From: Mobilicoccus pelagius NBRC 104925
Lineage (GTDB): Bacteria > Actinomycetota > Actinomycetes > Actinomycetales > Dermatophilaceae
Length of the DNA stretch: 64,000 nucleotides
Direction of reading: 5' to 3'
Assembly: GCF_000247995.1 (NCBI RefSeq)
Contig: NZ_BAFE01000029.1
Coordinates: 1 to 64,000 of the forward strand
Under the pieces are notes generated by a model, which did not search any database, was not told the origin of the DNA, and saw only the letters and a program-made list of their open reading frames with translations. A program made the position numbers and the translations under genes. Below, in pieces: positions 8,159 to 16,957 of this stretch. The first letter of the stretch is position 1, and each line of letters begins with the position of its first letter.

Positions 8159-9550
8159 TCACTCCTCGAGCGCGACGCGGTGCAGCTCGGGGAGGAACGC
8201 GGCGGCGACGGCGGCGATCGCAAAGGCCACCCCGAACACGGCGAACACGAGTCCCTGACCGCCCGCCTGGACGAGTCGGTCGGCGACGATCGGCGCGAGG
8301 ATCGAGGCGATGCGCCCGAACGCGGCGGCCGCACCGGCCCCCGTGCTCCGGATACGGGTCGGGTAGATCTCCGGGGAGACCGCATAGAGCGCGCCCCACG
8401 CCCCGAGGTTGAAGAACGAGAGCAGGCAACCGGCGGTGATGAGCCAGCCGACCCCCTGGACGCCGGGGACGGCGCCCGAGCCGACGACACCGAACAGGGC
8501 TGCCGCACCGGCCGAGCCGACCAGGAAGGACGCGAGGGTGGGACGACGTCCCCACACCTCGATGAGCCAGGCCGACAGGGCGTAGCCGGGGATCTGCGCG
8601 AGCGTGATGACGAGGGTGTACTCGAACGACTTGACGAGGCCGTACCCCTGGCCTGCGATGAACGTCGGCAGCCAGATGAACGCACCGTAGTACGAGAGGT
8701 TGACCATGAACCACACGACCCACAGCGCGGCGGTGCGGCGGCGGTACTCGGCCGTCCAGAGGCCGGCGCGGCTCTTCGTGCGCGGCGTGGCGGCGGGCTC
8801 GGTGCGGCCGGCGGGGCCGTCCGTCGGCAGGGGCTCCTCGTGCGTGATGCCCGCGGGCGCCTCGAAGGTGCGCACCGCCCGCTCGGCCTCCGCGTGGCGT
8901 CCCTTGCCCTCGAGGAAACGGACCGACTCCGGCAGCCCCCACCGGACGACGACGGCGTAGATCGTGGGCACGACGCCGACGGCGAGCGCCCACCGCCATC
9001 CGTCGGGGCTCGAGGGGACGACGAGGTACCCGACGAGGGCCGCGAGGATCCACCCCACCGCCCAGAACGACTCGAGGGCGACGACCATCCGGCCGCGGAC
9101 CGCCACCGGGGAGTACTCGCTCACCAGCGTCGAGGCGACGGGGAGCTCGGCGCCGAGGCCGAGGCCGACGAGGAACCGCAGCGCCATGAGGACGGCGACG
9201 GACCCCGCGAGCGCCGAGGCGCCGGTGGCGAGCCCGTAGACGAGGAGCGTGAGGGCGAAGACCTGGCGGCGACCGATGCGGTCGGCGAGCAGGCCACCCA
9301 CGCCCGCGCCGATCGCCATGCCGACGAACCCGATCGAGGCGATGCCCGACAGGGTCCCCGAATCGAGGTGCCACTGCGTGGCGAGCGCGACCATGACGAA
9401 CGAGATGAGCCCGACGTCCATCGCGTCGAGCGCCCACCCGACACCGGCGCCGACGAGCAGCCGCCCGTGCGCCCGGTTGAACGACAACGCGTCCAGCCGG
9501 TCGGTGCGGCTCACCGCTCCCCCGCCGACCTGTTCGGCACTGCTCGTCAT
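8159..9550 (-). CDS. Major facilitator transporter, NiaP-like (aromatic acid/niacin type)
   Basis: A 463-residue 12-helix MFS protein. The N-terminal '[19 protein letters not shown]' segment with two acidic residues in helix 1, the '[11 protein letters not shown]' loop 2-3 motif, and '[15 protein letters not shown]' near helix 10 resemble the NiaP/aromatic acid:H+ symporter branch. A roughly 60-residue hydrophilic loop lies between helices 6 and 7. The ATG at 9550 has GGAGG six bases upstream. Niacin or benzoate-type aromatic acids are the likely substrate class, but I cannot distinguish them from sequence alone. It stands alone between aroQ and malic enzyme. Confidence 0.75.
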   Translation of the reverse strand: MTSSAEQVGGGAVSRTDRLDALSFNRAHGRLLVGAGVGWALDAMDVGLISFVMVALATQWHLDSGTLSGIASIGFVGMAIGAGVGGLLADRIGRRQVFALTLLVYGLATGASALAGSVAVLMALRFLVGLGLGAELPVASTLVSEYSPVAVRGRMVVALESFWAVGWILAALVGYLVVPSSPDGWRWALAVGVVPTIYAVVVRWGLPESVRFLEGKGRHAEAERAVRTFEAPAGITHEEPLPTDGPAGRTEPAATPRTKSRAGLWTAEYRRRTAALWVVWFMVNLSYYGAFIWLPTFIAGQGYGLVKSFEYTLVITLAQIPGYALSAWLIEVWGRRPTLASFLVGSAGAAALFGVVGSGAVPGVQGVGWLITAGCLLSFFNLGAWGALYAVSPEIYPTRIRSTGAGAAAAFGRIASILAPIVADRLVQAGGQGLVFAVFGVAFAIAAVAAAFLPELHRVALEE

Positions 9551-9591
9551 CACGCCCTCCTCGTCCGGGGGCGCGGAGGCGCCGCCCTTGG

Positions 9592-9619
9592 CCTGCGGGC
9601 GGTCGCATCCGCCCGCAGG
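9592..9619 (-). terminator. Terminator after malic enzyme
   Basis: CCTGCGGGCGG (9592-9602) and CCGCCCGCAGG (9609-9619) make a perfect 11-bp stem with a 6-base loop, 30 bases beyond the malic enzyme stop. Confidence 0.75.
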
Positions 9620-9648
9620 AGGATGGCACACCGGCGGCGTGCGCGCTC

Positions 9649-11406
9649 TCAGACCGCGTCGATGGGGCGGTAGGTCGGCTGCCACATGAGGTCGAAGACC
9701 TCCTGGACGGGGTTCTCGACCGTGACGCGCGCCACGCCGTCCTCCTCGGCCGCGGCGCAGACGGCCATCGCGACCGAGCCGGAGACGGCGCGAAGGACGT
9801 CGACGGGCGGCAGGAGGCTCGACCCGAGTCCACCGCCGCTGCCGATCCGACCGACGGCCTCGGCGGCCGCCGCGATCATGTGATCGGTGACCCTCGTCGG
9901 GCGACACACCGTGACGGCGAGCCCGATGCCCGGGAAGACGAGCGCGTTGTTCGCCTGCGCGATCTCGTACGTGACATCGCCGTACTCGACGGGTTCGAAC
10001 GGGGAGCCCGTCGCGAGGAGCGCCTTGCCGTCGGTCCAGTCGAGGAGGTCCTCGGGCAGCGCCTCGGCCTTCGACGTGGGGTTCGAGAGCGGGAAGACGA
10101 TCGGCCGTTCGGTGTGCCGCGCCATCTCCTGCACGACGTCCTTCGTGAACGCCCCAGCCTGCGCCGACGTGCCGATGAGGACCGTCGGCTGCGCGTGGCG
10201 CACGACGTCGGCGAGGCCGATGTGGGCGGGATCCTGGACCTTCCAGTCCGCGAGTTCCTTCTTCGTCCGCGCGAACGGCCGCTGGAAGTCGCGCACGTGG
10301 TCGCCGAGGTGCTCGCTGATGAGGCCCCTGCTGCCGAGGCACCAGAACCGCGCGTTCGCCTCCTCCGGGGAGAGGCCGGCGCGGACCATCTCGTCGCGCA
10401 TGAGTTCCACGATGCCGATGCCCGCGGTGCCCGCCCCGTGGACGACGACGCGCTGCTCCTCGATGGGCGTGTGCGTCGTGCGGCACGCCGAGAGCGCCGC
10501 TGCGAGGACGACCGCCGCGGTGCCCTGTATGTCGTCGTTGAACGTGCAGCAGCGCTCACGGTACGTCGAGAGGATGCGGTGCGCGTTGCCGGCGCCGAAG
10601 TCCTCCCAGTGGATCATCGCGTGGGGGTACAGCTTCGTCGTCACCTCGACGAACTTCTCGACGAACGCGTCGTACCGCTCCCCTCGCACGCGGGCGTGCC
10701 GCGCGCCGATGTAGAGGTCGTCGTTGAGGAGCCCGAGGTTGTCGGTACCGACGTCGAGGACGACGGGGATCGCCCGCCGCGGGTGGATGCCGGCCGCCGC
10801 CGTGTAGACGGCGAGCTTGCCGGAGGCGATCATCACGCCGCCGACACCCTGGTCGCCGATTCCGAGGATGCCCTCGGCGTCCGTGACGACGACGAGGTCG
10901 ACGTCGTCGGAGCCGAGCCCGTAGTTGCGGTAGGACTCCTCGATCGCGTCCGGCTCGTCGATGGAGAGGAACACTCCCGAGGGGCGCATGTACCAGTGGC
11001 TGAACCGTTCGATCGCCTCGCCGATCGTCGGCGTGTAGACGATGGGGAGCATCTCCTCGAGGTTCTCCGAGAGGAGCCGGTAGAACAGTGTCTCGTTGCG
11101 GTCGCGCAGGGCGGAGAGGAAGAGGTTCTTCGCGAGTGGATCGGGCTGGGAGCGGAACTGCTCATACACCCGCCGCATCTGCCCGTCGATGTCGACGACA
11201 CCGCTCGGCTGGAGACCGACGAGACCGAGCTCGCGGCGCTCCTCCTGGGTGAACGCCGTGCCGCGGTTGACGATCGCGTGCTTGAGCACGTCCCCCGACC
11301 TCGCCCACACCCGCTGCCGCGGGGGCCTCGGCCCCGACGGGTTGCGGTAGCCCTTCTCGCGCGCGGCCTTCGCCTCGTCGACCCCGGAGTCTCGCGTCTT
11401 CGCCAT
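9649..11406 (-). CDS. NAD-dependent malic enzyme (oxaloacetate-decarboxylating, large SfcA type)
   Basis: A 585-residue enzyme converting malate and NAD(P)+ to pyruvate and CO2. It is the large eukaryote-like/SfcA form. 'MLPIVYTPTIGEAIERF' near residue 120 carries the catalytic Tyr. 'VVTDAEGILGIGDQGVGG' near 175 carries the catalytic Lys-side region. The metal ligands lie in 'HWEDFGAGNAHRIL' and 'FNDDIQGTAAVV' near 270-300, and the nucleotide fold in 'VVHGAGTAGIGIVELM' near 325. The ATG at 11406 is six bases after TAGGCT, indicating a leaderless transcript; a GGAGG there is too close to the ATG to act as a Shine-Dalgarno. Likely anaplerotic or pyruvate-supplying; cofactor preference is not certain. 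Confidence 0.9.
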   Translation of the reverse strand: MAKTRDSGVDEAKAAREKGYRNPSGPRPPRQRVWARSGDVLKHAIVNRGTAFTQEERRELGLVGLQPSGVVDIDGQMRRVYEQFRSQPDPLAKNLFLSALRDRNETLFYRLLSENLEEMLPIVYTPTIGEAIERFSHWYMRPSGVFLSIDEPDAIEESYRNYGLGSDDVDLVVVTDAEGILGIGDQGVGGVMIASGKLAVYTAAAGIHPRRAIPVVLDVGTDNLGLLNDDLYIGARHARVRGERYDAFVEKFVEVTTKLYPHAMIHWEDFGAGNAHRILSTYRERCCTFNDDIQGTAAVVLAAALSACRTTHTPIEEQRVVVHGAGTAGIGIVELMRDEMVRAGLSPEEANARFWCLGSRGLISEHLGDHVRDFQRPFARTKKELADWKVQDPAHIGLADVVRHAQPTVLIGTSAQAGAFTKDVVQEMARHTERPIVFPLSNPTSKAEALPEDLLDWTDGKALLATGSPFEPVEYGDVTYEIAQANNALVFPGIGLAVTVCRPTRVTDHMIAAAAEAVGRIGSGGGLGSSLLPPVDVLRAVSGSVAMAVCAAAEEDGVARVTVENPVQEVFDLMWQPTYRPIDAV

Positions 11407-11412
11407 GCCTCC

Positions 11413-11418
11413 AGCCTA
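11413..11418 (-). promoter_or_regulatory. Leaderless -10 element of malic enzyme
   Basis: TAGGCT on the minus strand, six bases (GGAGGC) before the ATG at 11406. Confidence 0.6.
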
Positions 11419-11635
11419 CGGACGCCCACCCGACGGCGGGGCGTGGCCCGCGTCCGGGCACGCGTCGCGGGCGCCGGCATCGGGCACGCCCCCCGGTTCG
11501 CGCTCCGGGCTCGAGCTCGGAACAGGGACCCGGACGGCGGGCATCGCGTCGCAGGCACGGGTCACGGTCTCGTGGTGCGCCGTGCCGTGTCGGCGGATCC
11601 TGTGCGCACGGCAGGCGACCCGCCCCGTGAGCACC

Positions 11636-11641
11636 TACGGT
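11636..11641 (+). promoter_or_regulatory. Leaderless -10 element of the catalase-fold gene
   Basis: TACGGT, six bases (CGGGTC) before the ATG at 11648. The 217 bases between this and the divergent malic enzyme promoter hold no gene that I can support. Confidence 0.55.
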
Positions 11642-11647
11642 CGGGTC

Positions 11648-12364
11648 ATGACCGCCCCCCTGAAGCCCCGCCCCGGACTCGCTGCGCGTGCCGCCACCGC
11701 GGCGACGGCCGTCGTCTCCGCCCCGATGTTCCCCGCCTTCGCCGCGCTCGGTCGACGTCGTGGAGCGCGGCCCCTCCACCCGCGTGGGGTCCTCTCCGAG
11801 GCGACGCTCCACGTCGAGGACGACGGATCCTCCGGCGTCCCCGTGCTCGACACCCCGGGCGAGCACCCCTGCGTCGTCCGTGTCTCCCGCGGTGTCGGTC
11901 GACCCACCGGGCGCCTCGACATCCCCGGCCTCGCGATCAGGTTCCCCGGGGCGGGCCCGGAGGGCCGGGACGCGGACCTGCTCCTCGCCGCGACGGGCCT
12001 CGGGCCCGTGTCACGGCACTTCCTCGCCCTCCGGCATCGCGCGGACGACGGGCCGGTGACGACGTTGTGGCCCTGTCTCACGGCGGCCGGCCCGACGATG
12101 ATCGCCGCGCATCCGCTCGGCCCGGTCGACGAGGCCGATCCCCGCGGCGCCCGGTACGCCCTCGGCTGGGCGCGCTCCCGCGGGGAGTGGCACCGCGTCG
12201 GCGTCCTCACGCTCGGCGAGCCGCGGCCCGACGACCTTCGCTTCGACAGCGTCGAGCATCCCCTCTGCGGCACCCGCCAGTACCCCTGGGTCGAGGCCGC
12301 GCGTCTGCCCGCCTACGCCGGCGCACGCGCCGGAGGACCGACCGGCCCGTCGACGCCGCGCTGA
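11648..12364 (+). CDS. Catalase-fold-related protein (often annotated phosphodiesterase), function unknown
   Basis: A 238-residue protein. The pattern 'RPLHPRGVLSEATL', then 'CVVRVSRGVGRPTG', 'DIPGLAIRFPG' and 'LLLAATGLGPVSRHF' matches small actinobacterial proteins distantly related to the heme catalase beta-barrel and usually labelled phosphodiesterase or hypothetical. It lacks the length of a true catalase (about 480 residues or more). I cannot place a heme-ligand tyrosine with confidence. An alternative start upstream is unlikely because a TACGGT element sits exactly six bases before this ATG. Monocistronic, divergent from malic enzyme and convergent with the crotonase gene. Confidence 0.6.
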   Translation: MTAPLKPRPGLAARAATAATAVVSAPMFPAFAALGRRRGARPLHPRGVLSEATLHVEDDGSSGVPVLDTPGEHPCVVRVSRGVGRPTGRLDIPGLAIRFPGAGPEGRDADLLLAATGLGPVSRHFLALRHRADDGPVTTLWPCLTAAGPTMIAAHPLGPVDEADPRGARYALGWARSRGEWHRVGVLTLGEPRPDDLRFDSVEHPLCGTRQYPWVEAARLPAYAGARAGGPTGPSTPR

Positions 12365-12420
12365 CGGGCCCGAGGTCGGCCGGCGGATCCCCCGCCTGCG
12401 GGGCCGACCCGACGGGCCCG
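12363..12420. terminator. Bidirectional hairpin between the catalase-fold gene and the crotonase gene
   Basis: GACGGGCCCG-AGGTCGGCC near 12363-12381 can pair with GGCCGACC-CGACGGGCCCG ending at 12420 around a GC-rich loop, with small bulges. It lies between convergent genes. Confidence 0.5.
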
Positions 12421-12442
12421 CCCCAACGGACGAGGGCGCGAC

Positions 12443-13267
12443 TCAGGCCTCGTCCTCCCGCGCCGCCCACGCCACCTGCGCGAACTGCGGGGTCTCCTTG
12501 GCGAGGAACGCCCGCACACCCTCCCGGAACCCGGGGCTGCCGTACACGCTCTCGAGGAGGGCGTCGTCGGCCGCCCGCGCCTGCGGATCGGTGAGCAGCG
12601 GCGAGGCGGTGATGGAGCCGAGCTGCGTCTTCGTCGCCTGCAGCGTGAGCGGCGCGGCCCGGAGGAGGCCGTCGATCGTCGAGCCGACCTCGGCGTCAAG
12701 TCCCTCCCGCGTCGGCGTCACCGCGAGGAGCGCCCCCACCGCGTAGGCGCGTTCGGCGTCGACGAGGCGGGAGGTGAGGAGCATCTGCCGCGCCATCGAC
12801 TCGCCGAACACGTGGACGCACCGCTCGAGCAGCGGCCGCGACAGGGCGTTGCCGAGCGTCCGCGCGATGGGGTACCCGAACCGCGAGTGCACCGTCGCCA
12901 CCCGCAGGTCGCAGCACGTCGCCACGGCGAGCCCGCCGCCGACGCACAACCCGTCGATCTTCGCGATGGTCACCTGCGGCAACCGGGAGAGCGCCGTGAG
13001 GAGGGCCTGCACCCGCGCCTCGTACGCGACGGCCTCCGCGCCCGTCGTCATCGCCGCGAACTCCCCGATGTCGTTGCCCGCCGCGAACGCACCTCCCGCG
13101 CCCTGGAGGACGAGGACCCGCACCACGGGATCCTCCCGGATCTCCTCGGCGAGAGCCCGCAGCCCCTCGTACATCGGCGTCGTGAACGCGTTGCGGCGGT
13201 GGGGGCGGTCGAAGGTGACCGTGACGACGGCACCGTCCCGCTCGACGACGAGGTCCTCCGTGGGCAT
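12443..13267 (-). CDS. Enoyl-CoA hydratase/isomerase (crotonase) family protein, both usual catalytic glutamates absent
   Basis: A 274-residue crotonase-fold protein. The CoA/oxyanion-hole segments are clear: 'GAGGAFAAGNDIGEF' near residue 57 and 'KIDGLCVGGGLAVATCCDLR' near 103. In the region that normally reads PE-x-x-x-G it has 'FGYPIARTLGNALSR', and the second site reads 'MARQMLLTSRLV' where hydratases have a Glu. So the two glutamates of classical enoyl-CoA hydratase are replaced by Ile and Gln. The reaction may be isomerisation, hydrolysis or decarboxylation rather than hydration. SD GGAAGGA sits upstream of the ATG at 13267. The secreted protein gene is 15 bases upstream, so they may be co-transcribed. 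Confidence 0.8.
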   Translation of the reverse strand: MPTEDLVVERDGAVVTVTFDRPHRRNAFTTPMYEGLRALAEEIREDPVVRVLVLQGAGGAFAAGNDIGEFAAMTTGAEAVAYEARVQALLTALSRLPQVTIAKIDGLCVGGGLAVATCCDLRVATVHSRFGYPIARTLGNALSRPLLERCVHVFGESMARQMLLTSRLVDAERAYAVGALLAVTPTREGLDAEVGSTIDGLLRAAPLTLQATKTQLGSITASPLLTDPQARAADDALLESVYGSPGFREGVRAFLAKETPQFAQVAWAAREDEA

Positions 13268-13282
13268 CGTGCTTCCTTCCGG

Positions 13283-13873
13283 TCAGGAGCCGCGGGGGGC
13301 CCCGGAACGCGCCTCCACCCGTGGGGCGGGACGCGTCTCGGCGCCGGGTTCGGCGGTGAACGTGGCGGCGGGGACGGCCCCGTCGCCCGCGAGGGTGACA
13401 TGAGCGTCCTCGACGTGAGGGTAGGCGAGGCGCCACCGTACGGCGGTACCCGGAAGCACCCACGTGAGCGCGGTCACGGGCGCGACCACCAGCGTCTCCG
13501 TCTCGGTGGTCGCCCCACGCGCGCGTCCCGGCGCGCCCGAACCGACCCTCGGGGTGAGGGACCACGGGGGCAACGCGGTCGTCGAGGTGTTCGCGACGTC
13601 CATCTCGACGACGTCGACGAGGACCCCTTCCGCAGGGGCCGCCACCGTGCGCGGCGGACCGACGCTCACCGTCACCCCGTCGGACGAGGCGACCCGCGTG
13701 CCGAACGGATGCACCGGCGGAGTCGTGGTCGCCGTGGAACCCGGGGACGCGACCACCGTTGCGGTCGAGGGCGGCGGGGTCCCGAGCGCGGGCGCGGAGA
13801 CGGCCCCCGCGACGGCGACGACGACGGTCGACAGGGCGACAAGGGTGGGCGCGAGGACACGGGGAGAGGTCAT
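13283..13873 (-). CDS. Secreted protein of unknown function
   Basis: A 196-residue protein with an N-terminal signal peptide: a hydrophobic core 'LVALSTVVVAVAGAVSAPAL' over residues 11-30 and likely cleavage near Ala29. The mature part is Thr/Pro/Val-rich. Its central region ('VEMDVANTSTTALPPWSLTPRV') looks like an immunoglobulin-like fold of the DUF4352 type seen in actinobacterial cell-surface proteins, but this is only a weak resemblance. No catalytic motif is seen. The ATG at 13873 is six bases after TAGCGT, so a leaderless transcript is likely. Confidence 0.65.
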   Translation of the reverse strand: MTSPRVLAPTLVALSTVVVAVAGAVSAPALGTPPPSTATVVASPGSTATTTPPVHPFGTRVASSDGVTVSVGPPRTVAAPAEGVLVDVVEMDVANTSTTALPPWSLTPRVGSGAPGRARGATTETETLVVAPVTALTWVLPGTAVRWRLAYPHVEDAHVTLAGDGAVPAATFTAEPGAETRPAPRVEARSGAPRGS

Positions 13874-13879
13874 GTCCGG

Positions 13880-13885
13880 ACGCTA
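13880..13885 (-). promoter_or_regulatory. Leaderless -10 element of the secreted-protein gene
   Basis: TAGCGT on the minus strand followed by CCGGAC and the ATG at 13873, a six-base spacing. Confidence 0.6.
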
Positions 13886-13908
13886 GGAGCCGCCCTCCTC
13901 CTCGTGGT

Positions 13909-14724
13909 TCAGCCTGCGGGCGGGGCTGTGGACGACGGGTCGGCCGCATCACCGTCCGCTGCACCGTCCGCGGCGTTGATGGCGTCCGCGAGCAGGCGCG
14001 GCGCGTCGACCATCGCCGGGCCGTACCAGGTGAGGTGACGCCCGCTCACGAGGGCGCAGGGCAGCGGCGCGAACGCCTCCGGTCCGTCGTCGGCGGTGAA
14101 CCGGTAGGGCTCGTCGGGCAGGACGACGAGGTCGACGTCGCCCACGATGCGCGTGAGGTCGACGCGGGGATACCGCTCGTCGGCGTCCGCGAGGACGTTG
14201 TCGACCCCGAGGCGCGCGAGGACGTCGCCCGCATAGGTGTCCCGCCCCAGCGCCATCCACGGTCGACGCCAGATCGGCACGAGGGCGGTGCGCCGCTCGG
14301 CTCGAGGCACCTCGGGGATCGCGGACCAGGCCGCCGCGGCGTCGTCGAGCCAGCCCCGCTCCGGCGCGTCGAGGACGTCGAGGAGACGCGCGAGCGAGGC
14401 GAGCGCCTGTTCGACGGTGCGGATGTCGGTGACCCACACGTCCATCCCCGCGGCGCGGAGGTCGGCGACGTGTTCGGGCTTGTTCTCCTCCTCGTTCGCG
14501 ACGACGAGATCCGGCGCCGCGGCGAGGATCCCGTCGACGTCGGGATTCTTCGTCCCGCCGAACCGCGGCACGTCGAGGCCCGCCGGATGCGTGCACCACT
14601 CCGTCGCCCCGACGAGCACGTCCGACGCACTCGCGGCGATCGCCTCGGTGAGCGAGGGGACGAGACTCACCACCCGCCGCGGCCGGTGGGAGGACGTCAT
14701 CGGATGACCCAGGTCGTCTCTCAC
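13909..14724 (-). CDS. Cytosolic helical-backbone metal receptor (BtuF/FecB-fold periplasmic-binding-like protein)
   Basis: A 271-residue protein with the fold of cobalamin/siderophore binding proteins: 'RVVSLVPSLTEAIAAS' at the N-terminus, then 'LVGATEWCTHPAG', 'GGTKNPDVDGILAAAPDLVVAN' features and 'YAGDVLARLGVDNVLAD'. There is no signal peptide or lipobox and no adjacent permease or ATPase gene, so it is not an ordinary ABC-importer subunit; the ligand is unknown. I prefer the GTG at 14724, six bases after CAGGAT; the ATG at 14700 is a possible alternative but has neither promoter spacing nor Shine-Dalgarno. Ends in a low-complexity Ala/Asp tail. Confidence 0.75.
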   Translation of the reverse strand: MRDDLGHPMTSSHRPRRVVSLVPSLTEAIAASASDVLVGATEWCTHPAGLDVPRFGGTKNPDVDGILAAAPDLVVANEEENKPEHVADLRAAGMDVWVTDIRTVEQALASLARLLDVLDAPERGWLDDAAAAWSAIPEVPRAERRTALVPIWRRPWMALGRDTYAGDVLARLGVDNVLADADERYPRVDLTRIVGDVDLVVLPDEPYRFTADDGPEAFAPLPCALVSGRHLTWYGPAMVDAPRLLADAINAADGAADGDAADPSSTAPPAG

Positions 14725-14730
14725 GCCTCC

Positions 14731-14736
14731 ATCCTG
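14731..14736 (-). promoter_or_regulatory. Leaderless -10-like element of the metal-receptor gene
   Basis: CAGGAT on the minus strand, followed by GGAGGC and GTG at 14724. The same 'GGAT/GGCT-GGAGGC-start' arrangement is seen at malic enzyme. Confidence 0.5.
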
Positions 14737-14916
14737 CCCCGCACCCCGCGCCCGACGGGTGCGGAGGGGCGGGTCGCAGGCGTCGGTCGCCGGGGCGGCC
14801 TCGAGGTCGCGGCGGCCACCGAGGGCGGAGGCGCCCAGGAGCCGGGAGCGACGACGAGGCCGATGGGGGAGATCGCGCGGGCGACGGAGACGGCGTCGAG
14901 AAACCGCCGGGCACGA

Positions 14917-14949
14917 CGAAGGCCCCGGATCGAGGATCCGGGGCCTTCG
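14917..14949 (-). terminator. Terminator downstream of tRNA-Tyr
   Basis: CGAAGGCCCCGGATC (14917-14931) and GATCCGGGGCCTTCG (14935-14949) form a perfect 15-bp stem with a 3-base loop, 7 bases past the tRNA 3' end. One of the strongest hairpins in the window. Confidence 0.85.
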
Positions 14950-14956
14950 TTCGGCG

Positions 14957-15037
14957 TGGCAGGTCAAGGATTCGAACCTTGGTAGCTTTCGCGACGGATT
15001 TACAGTCCGCTCCCATTGGCCGCTCGGGCAACCTGCC
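14957..15037 (-). tRNA. tRNA-Tyr (anticodon GUA)
   Basis: An 81-nt class II tRNA. The acceptor GGCAGGT pairs with ACCTGCC, discriminator A. The anticodon loop is CTGTAAA with anticodon GTA. A long variable arm precedes the T arm CAAGG-TTCGAAT-CCTTG. It is transcribed alone and ends at a strong hairpin. Confidence 0.95.
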
Positions 15038-15228
15038 GTGGTGCGTGTCCCAAGATAACAACATCGCCCCCGGTGGCGTCCAATCGCTTCTCCGTCCGTG
15101 AGTGACGAACGCGTCCTGCTCCACGACCGGGGGACTCCCCGGCGCCCCGGCCGGGCACAATGGCGCTGGACCGCCCGGTGCCCTCCGCGCCCGGGCGCAC
15201 GACCCGCCCCCACCCTCAGGAGGTCCGC

Positions 15229-15723
15229 ATGGCCGACAGTTCGTTCGACATCGTGAGCAAGGTCGACCACCAGGAGGTCGCCAACGCCGTCAACCAGGCC
15301 GAGAAGGAGATCTCGCAGCGGTACGACTTCAAGGGCGTCGATGCCTCCGTCGAGCTCTCCGGCGACTCGATCGTCATGAAGGCGAACAGCGAGGAGCGGT
15401 GCCTCGCCGTCCTCGACGTGCTGCAGACGAAGCTCGTCAAGCGCGGCGTCTCCCTCAAGTCCCTCGACACCGGCGACGGCACACCCAAGGCCTCCGGCAA
15501 GATCTACCGGCTCGACGCCGCCCTCAAGGACGGCATCAGCCAGGAGAACGCCAAGAAGGTCTCCAAGCTCATCCGCGACGAGTTCGGCAAGACCGTCAAG
15601 CCCGTCATCCAGGGCGACGAACTCCGCGTGAGCAGCAAGAGCCGCGACGACCTCCAGGCCGTCCAGCGGATGCTCAAGGAGGCCGACCTCGACTTCGCGG
15701 TGCAGTTCACGAACTACCGCTGA
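15229..15723 (+). CDS. YajQ family cyclic-di-GMP/nucleotide-binding protein
   Basis: A 164-residue cytoplasmic protein made of two ferredoxin-like domains, the full length of the YajQ (UPF0234) family. It begins '[17 protein letters not shown]' and shows the conserved 'ISQRYDFKG' near residue 28 and '[20 protein letters not shown]' near 90. Family members bind RNA and, in Xanthomonas and Pseudomonas, cyclic di-GMP; the role in actinobacteria is not established. AGGAGG lies six bases before the ATG. A CACAAT hexamer at 15157-15162 could be its -10, giving a leader of about 60 nt. A perfect terminator hairpin follows. Confidence 0.93.
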   Translation: MADSSFDIVSKVDHQEVANAVNQAEKEISQRYDFKGVDASVELSGDSIVMKANSEERCLAVLDVLQTKLVKRGVSLKSLDTGDGTPKASGKIYRLDAALKDGISQENAKKVSKLIRDEFGKTVKPVIQGDELRVSSKSRDDLQAVQRMLKEADLDFAVQFTNYR

Positions 15724-15743
15724 CCCCGAGCGGCGCCGGCGAC

Positions 15744-15763
15744 GCCCGCCCCCACGGGCGGGC
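15744..15763 (+). terminator. Terminator after yajQ
   Basis: GCCCGCCC (15744-15751) and GGGCGGGC (15756-15763) form a perfect 8-bp stem with loop CCAC, 20 bases beyond the stop. Confidence 0.65.
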
Positions 15764-15936
15764 CCGGCCGCCTCACCGCGACGGTGGGGACGTGCCGCGG
15801 CCCGCTCGTGGCGTGCCGGACCCGTTCGTCCCGACGTGCATCCCGCCGCACGTGCTGCCCGGCCCCGGGCGTCCGGGGCGTGCACCAGGGGACCGGAGGG
15901 ACGCAGGGCCGCGCCGAGATGCAGGGAGGCGAGGTC

Positions 15937-15942
15937 TAGCCT
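15937..15942 (+). promoter_or_regulatory. Leaderless -10 element of the AEC transporter gene
   Basis: TAGCCT followed by GTGCCG and then GTG at 15949. Because the first GTG (15943) touches the hexamer, the promoter selects the second GTG as start. Confidence 0.6.
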
Positions 15943-15948
15943 GTGCCG

Positions 15949-16851
15949 GTGCCGACCGCCGCGTTCGACGTCGTCCTGCCCGTCATCATCGTCGCGGGCG
16001 TCGGTGTCGTCCTCGGCCGCCGGCTGCCCATCGACATCGCCACCCTCAACAAGGTCGGGCTCTACGGGCTCACACCGGCGCTCGCGTTCGACTCGCTCAT
16101 GCGCACCGAACTCGCCGGTGGGGTGGGGACCCGCCTCGTCGTCGCCTACCTCGTCATGACGGTGATCGCCGCGACGGCGGCATGGCTCCTCACGGCGAGG
16201 CTCGCCCCGGCCTCCCGTCGCGCGGTCGCGGCCAGCACCGTCCTCGGCAACAACGGCAACTTGGGGCTCCCCATCGCCCTCCTCGCGCTCGGCCGGGCGG
16301 GCCTCGACATGGCCGTCGTCATCTTCGTCGCGTCCCTCGTCGTCATGTACACGGTCGGCCCGCTCCTCTTCGGCGCGGAGGGCGGCCTTCGCGCCGGGCT
16401 GCTCACGATCCTCCGGCTCCCCGTCGTGTGGGCCCTCGCCCTCGCCGGGCTGCTCCGTGCCGTGCACCTGCACCTGCCGGGCGGAGTGGAGAGCGGCATC
16501 CACCTCCTCTCCCAGGCGGCGATCCCCATCGTCCTCGTCCAGCTCGGCGTCCAGATCGGACGCAGCGGGCGCATCGCCGCCACCGCGCCCGTCGTCGTCG
16601 CCGTCGCCCTGCGGGCCGTGCTCGTGCCCGCCGTCGCCGTCGGCGTCGGACTCGCCCTCGGGCTCGACGGGTCGCCGCTCGCGAGCCTCGTCCTCGCCGC
16701 GACGATGCCCATCGCCGTCAACACCCTCATGCTCGCCCGCGAGTACGGCGGCGACACCGACACCGTCGCGAGCGCGGTGGTCGCCTCCACGCTGCTGTCC
16801 ATCCCGATCCTCACCGGCCTCGTCGCCCTCCTCCCCCACCTCACCGCCTGA
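15949..16851 (+). CDS. Auxin-efflux-carrier (AEC) family transporter
   Basis: A 300-residue membrane protein with about ten hydrophobic helices in two inverted halves, as in the AEC/BART superfamily (malonate, malate or amino-acid carriers; several are efflux systems). Typical features are 'LPVIIVAGVGVVLGRRLPID' near the start, 'NNGNLGLPIALLALG' near residue 95 (the first crossover motif) and 'LAATMPIAVNTLMLAREYGGD' in the second half. The substrate cannot be told from sequence. Start chosen at GTG 15949 from the TAGCCT six-base spacing; GTG 15943 would add two residues. Neighbouring genes give no clear functional hint. Confidence 0.85.
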   Translation: MPTAAFDVVLPVIIVAGVGVVLGRRLPIDIATLNKVGLYGLTPALAFDSLMRTELAGGVGTRLVVAYLVMTVIAATAAWLLTARLAPASRRAVAASTVLGNNGNLGLPIALLALGRAGLDMAVVIFVASLVVMYTVGPLLFGAEGGLRAGLLTILRLPVVWALALAGLLRAVHLHLPGGVESGIHLLSQAAIPIVLVQLGVQIGRSGRIAATAPVVVAVALRAVLVPAVAVGVGLALGLDGSPLASLVLAATMPIAVNTLMLAREYGGDTDTVASAVVASTLLSIPILTGLVALLPHLTA

Positions 16852-16957
16852 GCCACGTCGGGGCGCCCGACGTCCGTTCACCGACGCCGAACGACCGGTC
16901 ATCGGACGGGAGCTCACGTCACCCCCGCGGGCACACTCCGACTGTTAGAACGCGTCC

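Noticed and set aside
14701-16917. Long minus-strand frame joining the metal-receptor gene to the region opposite yajQ and the AEC carrier
   Set aside because: It crosses tRNA-Tyr and its terminator and runs antisense to well-supported genes; only the part up to 14724 is a real gene.
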